Origin: CBDCYS01 sp965224215
Lineage (GTDB): Bacteria; Acidobacteriota; Terriglobia; Bryobacterales; UBA6623
NCBI GenBank assembly: GCA_965224215.1
Contig: CBDCYS010000055.1
Coordinates: 62,001-126,000 of the forward strand
Length of the DNA stretch: 64,000 bases
Reading direction: 5' to 3'
The notes beneath the pieces are model-generated. The model was not told where the DNA came from, did no database searches, and worked only from the letters and a program-made list of their open reading frames with translations. Position 1 is the first letter of the stretch, and each line of letters starts with the position of its first letter. A program made the position numbers and the translations under genes. Shown piece by piece: positions 55,188 through 64,000 of this stretch.

Positions 55188-57042
55188 TTATGGTGCGTAG
55201 GTCCGCTCAACGTCCTTGTCGCGGGCTTTTGCTCTTTCTCGGTTCAGGCGAGTGAAAATCGCGGCTTCCTCTTTCGCTTCAGCCAACTTTCCCAGAGCCC
55301 GATAAGATTGCGATAGATAGAGGTGTATTGAAGCCAGCCGGGAGTCAATACGAACCGCCTTCTCCATCATGGCGGCCGTTTCTTCGTAGCGCTTCAATTG
55401 AATCAGCGCTTTGCCTAGCCCGGCGTATGCGTGAATGAGGTTCGGATCTTGTGACAACGCGGCTCGGAACTCCGCAATGCTCTCTTCGCGCAAGCCGAGT
55501 TTCAGCAACACTTCCCCCAGTAAGATTCGGGCTTCGAAAAGCTTGGGTTCTCGCGCAAGGGCAGTCTCCAGGTGCGGACGCGCTTCTTGAAACCGGCCCA
55601 TGTGGTCGAGCTGCATCCCAACGTGCAGATAGCTACGGGCCACCTCCGGAAACTGAACCCGGGTTCTTTCGGAAATCTCCAGTGCACGCTCGAAGTCGTG
55701 GTTTTGGTGATGAGCTTGAATCAGCAGAAAATGCAAGTCCGCGTTCTGGCTGTCCAGTGTGATAGCCCGCTCCAGCGTTTTGATCGCTTCGTCGTAGTAG
55801 CGTTCCTGCAAATATTGGAGGGAGAGCATCGTCAGCAGACGGACATTGTCTGGGCGTATTTCAGCCGCCGCCCGCAGATTCCGAATCGCTTCTTCGTTCT
55901 CGCCAAGCTGGACCAGAGTCGTCCCTAACAGGGACCGGGCTTCGTAGAGTTCGGGCCTCAGCTCGACAGCTTTTCTGAGATGCTGGATCGACTCGGCTGG
56001 GTTGCTGAGCACGGCGTGGGCTCGGCCGATGTTGTAATGCGCTTCGGCGTATTCCGGGTTTCGCTCGACTGCGGCTTGGAGGATAGGAAGCGCCTCCCGA
56101 TGCAAGCCGTGCTGCCCGAGTGCCATGCCCAGCGAGAGCAGAATGTGTTCGTCCGCAGTCGTCCGGAGTTCTCCGACAACCCGGAGCGCATCGTCCCGCT
56201 TTTTCTCGCGCAGAATTCGCCGAACCTCCATGATCAACCGAATTTCGTCTTGGTGTTTGTTCTTCCAAAGCTCGGCGAGCTGGAACTCGCGGCGTGCGTC
56301 CGCATCCCTTCCCTTTTTGCGATAGGCGCGTCCCAACAGGTAGTGCAGGTCTCCCTGTTCGGGCTGCGCCTCGACGGCCGGTTCCAGCAAAGCGGCAGCT
56401 TGGTCAACCTTGTCGACGCTCAGGTAGGCGCCGGCAAGTCTCCGCTGCACGTCGAGGAGTTTCCCGATCCGCAATACCTGCTCGAAACGGCCGATGGCCT
56501 CCTCCACGTCTCCGTTGGTGAGGCGAATTCTGCCTAAATAGTAGAGCGAATAGGGATCTGGCGGATCAAATTCCAGCTCCTTGAGAAATGCCTCTTCAGC
56601 CTCTTGGATCTGTCCAAGCTGAAAATAGGCGAGCCCGAGTTGGTAGAACGCACCCGGGATTTGATCATGAATGGCGATCGCTTTCTGTAACTCGTCAACC
56701 ATGCCTGTGTAGTTTTCCTGGTCCAAGTGGATTTGGGCCTGTCTCAGGTGGGCGTTCAACTGTTCCGCGGCGATCCTGCGATGCCGCCTGCCAAGGTATG
56801 AGCGCGATAAGCAATACCGGGAGAAGCAGGTCCCAGCGCATTTCGGAATAAGCTCGGGCGAGCTGCGGGAAATACCTTGTTTCTCCGGCTTGGCGGGCTG
56901 GCGCGGACCAATGTTCGAAGCGCTCCGCCGGGTCGGAGGGGGGCTGCGCTGCCGCAAGCGACGTCGCCGCAAGCGATGCCGCCGGTGGCAGAAGAAGCAA
57001 GCCGCACCGCTGAAACGCTTGTTGCGGGCTTTTGCGCGGCAT
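55188..57042 (-). pseudogene. Exported TPR-repeat protein, N-terminal frameshift
   Basis: The N-terminus from ATG 57042 reads RKSPQQAFQRCGLLLLPPAASLAATSLAAAQ (signal peptide), then FPQLARAYSEMRWDLLLPVLLIALIPWQAAS (second hydrophobic segment). At about 56775 it changes frame into AAEQLNAHLRQAQIHLDQENYTGMVDELQKAIAI. The rest is about 14 TPR units (AFYQLGLAYFQLGQIQEAEEAF, SLYYLGRIRLTNGDVEEAIGRFEQVLR, AHYNIGRAHAVLSNPAESIQHLRKAVEL, LHVGMQLDHMGRFQEARPHLE, AYAGLGKALIQLKRYEETAAMMEKAV). It ends at 55188 with a charged tail. A protein-interaction scaffold; partners unknown. One indel separates signal and repeats. Confidence 0.75.
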
Positions 57043-57048
57043 AGCACC

Positions 57049-57092
57049 ATTATAGAAAAAGGGGTACCGAGGCCCGAGAGCCGCGATACCCC
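57049..57092 (-). promoter_or_regulatory. Promoter close to the TPR gene start, with inverted repeat
   Basis: On the minus strand TATAAT (57054-57049) lies only about 6 bases before ATG 57042, so the transcript would be leaderless. Just upstream is GGGGTA...TACCCC (57061-57066 with 57087-57092), placed like an operator. No good -35. Confidence 0.4.
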
Positions 57093-57131
57093 GCGAAAAG
57101 GTCAAACTAGGTTAGGCAAAATACCGCGCTG

Positions 57132-57470
57132 TCAGAAGTAGATCTTCAGCGCAAGTTTCCTTTGCAGTAAGCGGGGCATCTGCTGTGGTCGATCTTCAGG
57201 GTCGAGCTGGTCGTCGTCGCGCTTATCCGCCGTCGTGTTGATGAAGTTCCGCGCCTGGCCGGGCAAGTTCGGTAAGAACGGCCCCCAAACGCCGTCTTGC
57301 CAGGTCTTCGAAGTCGAGTTGACACGCGAGCCGGGAATGGTGTTGTTTGGGAACGGACTGCCACGTGAGGCCGTTGGGCCGATCGACCGTCGATTGAATG
57401 TCGAAAATCTGTGATAGTAGTAGTGTGACCGCACAGGTTTGGTAGCTGGGGGTGCCTTCCCCGCGGTCAT
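57132..57470 (-). pseudogene. TonB-dependent receptor (Oar-like) fragment
   Basis: The frame reads RGSPFPNNTIPGSRVNSTSKTWQDG, then FLPNLPGQARNFINTTADKRDDDQLDPEDRPQQMPR. This matches the segment GxPFPNNTIPxxRx(n)PNLPGxxRNFxxxxxxxxDDDQ of the large Oar/CarbopepD-type TonB receptors of Solibacter-like bacteria. Only about 90 codons of a protein that usually exceeds 1000 remain, with no start and no plug or barrel ends. A gene remnant. Confidence 0.6.
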
Positions 57471-57648
57471 TTGAGAAGGTTCTATCGGCGGTGGCCGTCA
57501 TTCATCATGCAGCTATCAGGATGAGCTTCATCGAAGGTTCGCTGCCGGCAATGACCAACTGTAGCCCAGCGAGCTCCAACTACCAAGATCCGTCAGGTTT
57601 TTTCCGCCGCAACAGCCTACTGTTGCGCGAGTTAGGGCTTCTCAGCTG

Positions 57649-60600
57649 ATGGCTTTACCGGTACTGATTCGCGGTTCTCTCACGGCGGCAACGCTCTTCG
57701 GCGTCTTCCTCAACTCGCCCAACATTCTGGTTGCTCAAGACTTAGCCCCGCGTTTCGAAACGCACGTCGCTCCGATCTTGAAGGCCCATTGCCACTCGTG
57801 TCACGGGCCCAACCTCCAGCAGGCGAAACTGGATCTACAAACGCGCAACGGGGTTCTCGCGGGGGGAAAGGCGGGGCCGGCAATCGTTCCGCGAGATCCC
57901 GTCGGGAGTCTTCTGTTGCAGAAAATTGCTGCCGGCTCGATGCCTCCGGGGGAGGCGATGCTGGCGGACGACCAGATCGAGCTGATTCGGAGGTGGATCG
58001 AGACGGGCGCTCTCTCAGAGGGCGAGGACCCCGACACGGCGGCCGGAACTTCCAGCGATACGGAGGTCAATCCGCGTGAGATCATCGTCGCGACCCTCAA
58101 CGTGAAATGTTTGCTGTGCCACGGCCGCCGGCGCCAGGAGGGCGGGCTTGACATCCGGACTCGTGACTCCCTTCTGCGGGGCGGCGTTTCCGGCCCGGCG
58201 ATCGTTCCAGGAAAGCCTGAGGAGAGTCTGCTCATTAAGCGCATCGTGGCCGAGCAGATGCCTCCCGAGGAGCATCAGGCGCGGCTTTCCTACCGCCCGA
58301 TCACGTCGACCGAACTGCAACAGTTGCGCCGCTGGATTGCCGATGGGGCGCCATTCGATGAAGAAAAGCCCGAGCCGGTTCTTCCTGACTCCGACCCGCT
58401 TGTCAGCGATGAGGACCGGCGATTCTGGTCCTTCCAGCCGCCGCGTCGCGCTGCGACTCCAGTCGTTCGAGGCCAGGGGCCGCGTCCGGACTCCGATAGA
58501 CGCTTTTCTCCTGGCAAAGCTGGAAGAAAAAGACCTGACTCTTTCACCCGATGCTGGAACGCTGACGTTGATGAGGCGAGCCTACTTCGACGTGACCGGA
58601 CTTCCGCCAAGCCCGGAGGAGGTCGAAGCCTACCAGGCCGACAAGGATCCAAGAGCCTACGAGCGCCTCGTCGACCGGCTGCTTGAGTCCCCTCGTTATG
58701 GCGAACATTGGGCCCGGCGCTGGCTCGACGCGGCGGGATATGCCGACTCGGAAGGGCAAGTAGATTTCGACGCCATTCGCCCCCACGCCTGGCGCTATCG
58801 CGATTGGGTGATTCGGGCGCTGAACGCCGACAAACCCTACGATCAGTTTCTGACCGAGCAGATCGCAGGAGACGAGTTGTTTGACTACAAGGCAAAGGCG
58901 CTGCCGCTCGAAACGAAGGAGCGAGATTTACTCATCGCGACGGGCTTCTTGAGGATGGGGCCTGATGGCACCTACAGCGTCTCTCAGGGATTTGTCGCCG
59001 AACGGATGACCGTGGTTGCGGACCAACTAAACATCCTGACCTGAACCGTCATGGGACTGACCGTTGGCTGCGCGCGTTGCCACGACCATAAGTATGATCC
59101 GATGCCGCAGCGAGACTACACGCGGCTGAGCGCCATTCTTCGCAGTGCCTATGACCCCTATGATTGGCTATCTCCAAACGAGGCGGACATTGGCCCTGAC
59201 GCGAACTGGAACGAGAGCAACAGCCGACTGCTCCGGGGAGTGCCCAGCAAAGAGATCGAGGAAGCGGAGCGCCTCAACGTCCCTATTTACGAAGAGATTG
59301 CCAAACTCAAGAGTGACCTCGAGAACTTAACTGCGCCGCTCTGGAAAAAGCTCTTCGACGAGAAGTGGGCCGAAATCCCTGAAGCGCTGCAGGCGGACCT
59401 CCGTGAGGCGCTCGATGCGCCCCCGGAGAAGCGAACTGACACCCAGGAGTACTTAGCAGCCCGTTTCAGCAGCGGATTGGAAGTCACCTCCAACGAGATC
59501 GGCAATCGCTTTGAGGCTTATCGACTGCAGGCGAACACGCTTGAAGCGGCGATTGTCAAGACGGAGCAGAGCCTCCACACCTAGCCTCAGATTCGCGCTC
59601 TCTTCGACATGGGAGGCGATCCGACGCCAGTTCATATTCTGTACCGCGGCGAGCACAGGAATCCCGGGCCACCCGTCGAACCCGGTGTTCCGTCGGTCCT
59701 GCGCGAAGGTCTAGAACCCTACCATGTAGAGAAACCGCCCTGGACTACCGGAACCAGCGGACGCCGGCTGGCCCTGGTGAAGTGGCTGACCCAGCCGAAT
59801 CACCCTTTAACAGCGAGGGTAAGGGTTAACTGGATCTGGCAGCACTACTTCGGCCGCGGGATTGTTCAAAGCGCAGGTAACTTCGGCCATACCGGCTCGC
59901 CTCCGACTCATCCGGAGCTGCTGGACTGGCTCGCGATGGAATTCGTGGAACGCGGCTGGAGTATGAAGGCAATGCATCGCCTTATCCTGACATCGACGGC
60001 CTACCGCCAAGGCTCTCTCTTCGAGACAAAAAAGCATGGCTCGGATCCGGACAATGTACTGCTTTCAAGGTTTCCGCTTCGCAGGCTTGACGCTGATGCC
60101 ATCCGCGACGCCATTCTGAAAGTGTCAGGCCGCTTGAATCCGGCCCCCTTTGGCCCGCCTGATGAGATCGAGGCAAAACCGGATGGAGAGGTCATAGCCA
60201 AGGAATCCACGGAGGGTCCGCGGTGCAGCATCTACCTCTTGCACAGGAGGTCCAAACCGCTGACAATGCTGGAAGCCTTCGACGCCCCCCAACTCCGGCC
60301 AAACTGTCTTCGACGGACGCGCTCGACAGTGCCGTCTCAGGCTCTTCAGATGATGAACAGCGGGATGCTTCGCACCAGCTCACAATACATGGCGGGACGG
60401 GTTATCGACGCTGCGGGAGACGAACCGGCAAGACAAGTTGAGCGCGTTTACCTGGCCGCGCTGAGCCGGCCTCCTTCGGAAAGCGAGCGGGCCGACGGAG
60501 TGTCCACTCTGAACCACTTGACCGAGGCCTGGATGCGGCAATTGGAAGAGGGTGCACCGCCAATGGAACCCAAGCAAACGAAAGCCCGCTGGTTGGCGCT

Positions 60601-60655
60601 GGCAACACTTTGCCATACGGTGTTGAATTCCGGCGAGTTTCTCTACATTGACTGA
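57649..60655 (+). pseudogene. PSCyt1x2-DUF1549-DUF1553 cytochrome protein, frameshift and two stops
   Basis: ATG 57649 with signal peptide (LTAATLFGVFLNSPNILVAQ). Two PSCyt1 domains with haem motifs CHSCH (near 57793) and CLLCH (near 58112). At about 58485 the frame shifts to one reading TPIDAFLLAKLEEKDLTLSPDA, RRAYFDVTGLPPSPEEVEAY and ESPRYGEHWARRWLDAAGYADSEG (DUF1549). TGA 59042-59044 interrupts LNILT*TVMGLTVGCARCHDHKYDP. TAG 59582-59584 interrupts EQSLHT*PQIRALFDMGG. DUF1553 completes it in the same frame (RVRVNWIWQHYFGRGIVQS, LLDWLAMEFVERGWSMKAMHRLIL, STVPSQALQMMNSGML). Three lesions make it non-functional as sequenced. Partner of the next gene. Confidence 0.85.
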
Positions 60656-61742
60656 GGAAGGTGAGCATGCCGTCCCGCAACGAAGGTAAAACAAGCGCTG
60701 GTCGAACAAGCGCTGGTCGAACAAGCGTTGGCAGAACAATCGTGCAGCCCGGCCCGCTGAGTTCGACTCGGCGCGGATTCTTTTCGCGTGTCGGCGACGG
60801 GCTCCACGGGCCGGCTCTCGCGTACCTGTTCGGCCGAGACCTCGTCTCCCCGAGCGTGGCGCTGGCGGCAACGAACGAACGAAGAGTCTTCGATCTTACC
60901 GAGCGCAGTCCTCACTTTGAACCCAAGGCTAAGTCCGTCATCCAGTTCTTCATGAACGGAGGCCCCAGCCAGGTGGATCTCTTCGATCCAAAACCGGCAC
61001 TCCAAAAATACGCTGGTCAGTCGCCGGGAAGAGACCTCGCTAACGACATTGAGTTCATCAATGAAGCCGGCGGTTTTATGCCCTCGCCGTTCAAGTTCGC
61101 CAAGTATGGCCAATCGGGCCTTGAAGTGTCCGAGATTCTGCCGCACTTGTCGGAACACGTGGACGATATCGGGCTGATCCGCTCGATGTTCACGACGCAT
61201 TTCAACCATGAGCCCGCCATTTTCATCATGCAGGGCGGAAGGCAGTTTTCCGACCGTCCCGCGATCGGCTCATGGATCGTATACGGCCTCGGGTCGGAGA
61301 ACCAGAATTTGCCGGCCTATGTAGTCTTGGATGATCCCAAGGGATTACCGGTCAACCACGTTCAGAATTGGCAATCGGGATGGCTGCCGCCTGTTTACCA
61401 AGGGACCCGTGTCCGCTCGGAGGGTTCTCCGTTGCTCAATCTGAAAGCCGCGGAAGAGTATCCGGCGGCGGTCCTCGACTTGGCTCGTTCCTTGCGTTCC
61501 AGAATGGACCGCGCCCATCGTGAACAGCGACCCGGCCAACCGCAGCTCGAAGCCCGAATCACGAACTACGAGCTGGCGGCGCGTATGCAGCTCACTGCCA
61601 GCGATGCTCTCGATGTCAGTCAAGAAAGGGAAGCGACGCGCGAGATGTATGGGCTGAACGACGATCGGACGGCCTCTTACGGGAAACGGTGTCTGATGGC
61701 CCGCCGGCTTGTCGAGCGTGGTGTGCGCTTGATACAGATCTA

Positions 61743-62772
61743 GATGGGTATCCGGTTGACTCAGGTAGCCCCAAGATGTAGTATGCCGGCAGATGGAAGA
61801 TTACCCTCAGAACCTGACAGAATTCGAGGCCCGTTTTAGCAGTGAGGAGACCTGCCGGGAGTATCTGTTCCGGCTGCGCTGGCCGGACGGTTTCCGCTGT
61901 CCGGGTTGCGGTTGTGGAAAGTCGTGGCCTTTGCGAAAAGTGCTGCTGCAGTGCGCTGCGTGTGGGCGCCAAACCTCGGTGACCGCCGGGACCATCTTTC
62001 AGGACACGCGCAGCCCTTTGCCGTTGTGGTTTCGTGCGATGTGGTGGGTCACCACCCAAAAAACCGGAGCCAGCGCTTTGGGACTTCAAAGAGTGTTGGG
62101 GCTCAACAGGTACGAAACGGCTTGGACCTGGCTGCACAAAATGCGGCGTGCGATGGTGCGGCCGGAACGGGATTTTCTCGCCGGGAGAGTGGAAGTCGAT
62201 GAAAGCTACTGGGGCGGGCTCGAAGAGGGCCTGCGGGGCCGAAACCTGAAAAACAAAGCATTGATCGCAGTGGCCGCTCAAGAGGATGGGCGGGGTATCG
62301 GCCGGATTCGCATGAAGAGAATCGAGGATGCCTCGGGCGAGAGCCTGTTGCCTTTCGTGGAGGAGTGCATCGAGCCGGGCAGCGTGGTGCATACCGACGG
62401 CTGGCCCGGTTACTCCGGGTTGAAAAAGGAAGGCTACGTCCATCAGGTCACAGTTGTCAGCAGGCAGGAGCAGTCCGCGTCGGAATTGATGCCCCGCGTC
62501 CACCGCATGATGTCACTGCTCAAGCGCTGGCTGCTGGGCACCCATCAGGGCGCCGTGAGCCACAAACATCTGGACTACACCTGGACGAGTTCACCTTCCG
62601 TTTCAACCGCCGCAACTCCAAAAGCCGAGGCAAACTCTTCTATCGGCTCGTCCAGCAGGCGGTAGCCGTGGATCCGGCGACTTACAAGATGATTGTTCAC
62701 CCGGTTACAGAACCCAAGAAAATCCCCAAACCACAAGATATTGGGGCTACCTGAGTCAACCGGATACCCATC
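61743..62772 (+). mobile_element. IS1595-family insertion sequence, type A, copy 2
   Basis: 1030 bases with the same 32-base inverted ends as the copy at 34217 (GATGGGTATCC outer end on both sides). It is flanked by the 8-base duplication CAGATCTA (61735-61742 and 62773-62780) and lies inside the DUF1501 gene. Nearly identical to copy 1, so the insertion is recent. Confidence 0.95.
61793..62754 (+). pseudogene. IS1595-family transposase, one base deleted
   Basis: Same protein as the copy at 34267 with a few substitutions (for example EETCREY, RPERDFLAGRVEVDESYWGG). At about 62575 one T is missing from the TACTAC of copy 1, so LDYYLDEF becomes LDYTWTSS and the frame ends early at 62665. The true end (LDEFTFRFNRRNSKSRGKLFYRL to DIGAT) is in the next frame to 62754. 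All upstream catalytic residues remain. Confidence 0.9.
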
Positions 62773-63480
62773 CAGATCTATATCGAAGGGCAGATCTGGG
62801 ACAACCATTCCGATCTCGAGTCGGCGTTGCGCTATGCCTGCGGCAAAACGGACAAACCGATCGCGGCACTTATCAAAGACCTGAAGCGCGCCGGTCTGTT
62901 CGACTCGACGCTGCTGGTTTGGGGCGGTGAATTCGGGCGCCTGCCTCTTTGACAAATTCGAGATCTGGGGGTAGCCGGCCGCAACCACGGGCCGACCGGG
63001 TTTACCACTTGGTTAGCGGGAGCGGGCGTTAAAGGCGGCACCGTTCTCGGGGCCACCGACGAAATCGGCTACAAGGCTGTCGAGAACCGCGTCAGCGTCC
63101 ATGACCTGCACGCGACCATCCTTCATCAACTCGGGATGAACCACCGCGATCTTATCTATTCGCACGACGGTCGCAACGAACGGCTCACCGACGAGTTCCC
63201 CGCCCGCGTTGTGAAAGAGATTCTGGTCTGACCGCATCGTCCTTTCCCTGAGGCCGGTGCGAGGCAAGGATTCCGTCTGCGTTCGAAGCATCGAAGTGAT
63301 CGGAAAACACAGCGAGGCTCAGTTCACCTGGCCGGTGCGTCGGAACCGCCATTGGAACGCGGTCACCGCCAGGCTAGGCCGCAGTCTTGCGGGCGCGCCT
63401 CTTTTCACCCCTCTCACTCGACTCTCCCCGCGCCGGACCTTCTCTCTCGCGGGAAGTTGCTCTGGGGGCTGGGAAACTGG

Positions 63481-63894
63481 TCAATAGGTCGTCCAGGCCT
63501 CGAGCAAGCCTTCGGGTAACGTTGGCACGGGGCGGTCAGGCGTGAAAGTAGACGACAGATAGTCGTAGAGGACCTTGAAGTCCTCGTCGCTGAGCGCCTC
63601 CACGCGGTCCCGGTGCTCAAGGCTATTGCGCCGCCAGGAGTTCTTATCCATTTGTAAGATGACGATGGGGACCCACGGGTGGCAGGTCTGGCAATTGTTG
63701 AGGACCAGGTCGCGGCCCGGTCCTGGCGGAAAGATTGCGTCGAGGTCGACTTTGACTGGGCCGCTACTTGCGGCGGGGGTTGCTTTGGACAGTTGTTCGC
63801 CAGAGGGGGCCGGCCCGCCGCAGGCTAGGCACAAAACGAAACCGGCCGCAACCAGTGGTGTGAGAAGGTTGGCCTTCCTGGAGCGCGATTTCAT
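63481..63894 (-). CDS. Monohaem cytochrome c lipoprotein
   Basis: 137 residues. The lipoprotein signal LVAAGFVLCLACGG places the lipid-modified Cys near residue 25. The mature part has one c-type haem site, NNCQTCH, then the downstream fold ILQMDKNSWRRNSLEHRDRVEALSDEDFKVLYDYLSSTFTPDRPVPTLP. It resembles the small cytochrome subunits of sulfite- or quinohaem-type dehydrogenases. Intact. Likely a periplasmic-face electron carrier of unknown partner; the neighbouring cytochrome-like locus is broken. Confidence 0.85.
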   Translation of the reverse strand: MKSRSRKANLLTPLVAAGFVLCLACGGPAPSGEQLSKATPAASSGPVKVDLDAIFPPGPGRDLVLNNCQTCHPWVPIVILQMDKNSWRRNSLEHRDRVEALSDEDFKVLYDYLSSTFTPDRPVPTLPEGLLEAWTTY

Positions 63895-63939
63895 GATTTA
63901 GATTAGCCGTGCCGCGTGCTGGCGCAACATTGGTCCGAG

Positions 63940-63980
63940 CACCAGGGCCGAGCAACGGGGCCGAGCACCAGGGCCGAGTA
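63940..63980. repeat. Short tandem repeat at the right edge
   Basis: The unit (A/G)GGGCCGAGCACC(A) is repeated about three times with small changes just upstream of the cytochrome c gene. It runs close to the window end. Confidence 0.6.
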
Positions 63981-64000
63981 CCAATGCGGGCACGGGGGAA

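Larger units (their letters stand above)
60667..63231 (+). pseudogene. DUF1501 protein split by an IS element, with an extra stop
   Basis: ATG 60667 follows GAGGAAG. The N-terminus has a 15-base tandem repeat coding TSAGRTSAGRTSVGR, then STRRGFFSRVG, a twin-arginine-like motif. The DUF1501 body includes SVIQFFMNGGPSQVDLFDPKP, YGQSGLEVSEILPHLSEHVDD, TTHFNHEPAIFIMQGG and CLMARRLVERGVRLIQI. There the IS (61743-62772) enters. After it the gene resumes at the duplicated CAGATCTA: IYIEGQIWDNHSDLESALRYACGKT, LLVWGGEFGRLPL, then TGA 62950-62952, QIRDLGVAGRNHGPTGFTTWLAGAG, VSVHDLHATILHQLGMNHRDL, and the stop at 63229. Removing the IS still leaves the internal TGA. Confidence 0.87.

Overview
This GC-rich window looks like an accessory-rich piece of chromosome from an Acidobacteriota bacterium near Candidatus Solibacter / Bryobacterales. 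The pointers are a Solibacter-type TIGR03437 domain protein (5972-7318), three loci of planctomycete-type cytochrome / DUF1549-DUF1553 / DUF1501 proteins, a bacillithiol enzyme (BshC), a Bug-type solute-binding lipoprotein, a Ser/Thr kinase fused to a TolB-like propeller, and a TonB-receptor relic of the Oar type. The assignment is inferred from gene content; no rRNA or tRNA gene was recognised.

Layout. 1-5.5 kb: cell-wall amidase (cut by the left edge), CreD, then a response regulator and hybrid histidine kinase that are both broken. 5.6-9.9 kb: a small protein with a double-glycine RiPP-like leader, then secreted or membrane proteins (TIGR03437-GIN fusion, NHL propeller, SGNH hydrolase). 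10-14.3 kb: an island with repeats, a DUF4365 nuclease-like protein and a shattered 5'-nucleotidase. 14.3-19.2 kb: HTH protein, valS with its terminator, bshC. 19.4-29.8 kb: PSCyt/DUF1501 operon, a RelB/ParE toxin-antitoxin pair, DUF4159 protein, large cytochrome-dehydrogenase-like protein with an in-frame TGA, secreted VirB10-like protein. 31.1-36.4 kb: a LodA-type quinoprotein oxidase gene and its LodB-type flavoprotein partner; the partner is split by two different IS1595-family elements stacked in one target. 36.6-39.4 kb: Ser/Thr kinase. 39.7-52 kb: an intact housekeeping block (galK, glpD, methyltransferase, Bug protein, rmlC-rfbB, and the his operon hisI-D-C-HAD phosphatase-B-H-F). 52.1-64 kb: vanadium-haloperoxidase-like protein, membrane protein, TPR protein, another PSCyt/DUF1501 locus broken by frameshifts, stops and a third IS copy, and a cytochrome c lipoprotein.

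The strongest regulatory find is upstream of hisI. A 21-codon leader ORF with six His codons is followed by mutually exclusive antiterminator and terminator hairpins, the architecture of a ribosome-mediated his attenuator.

A second theme is gene decay. About a dozen accessory genes carry frameshifts, in-frame stops or IS insertions, while the roughly 12 kb from galK to hisF shows none. That argues for real pseudogenisation more than uniform sequencing error, although single-base indels in repeats such as a CG run near 54.75 kb could be assembly errors.
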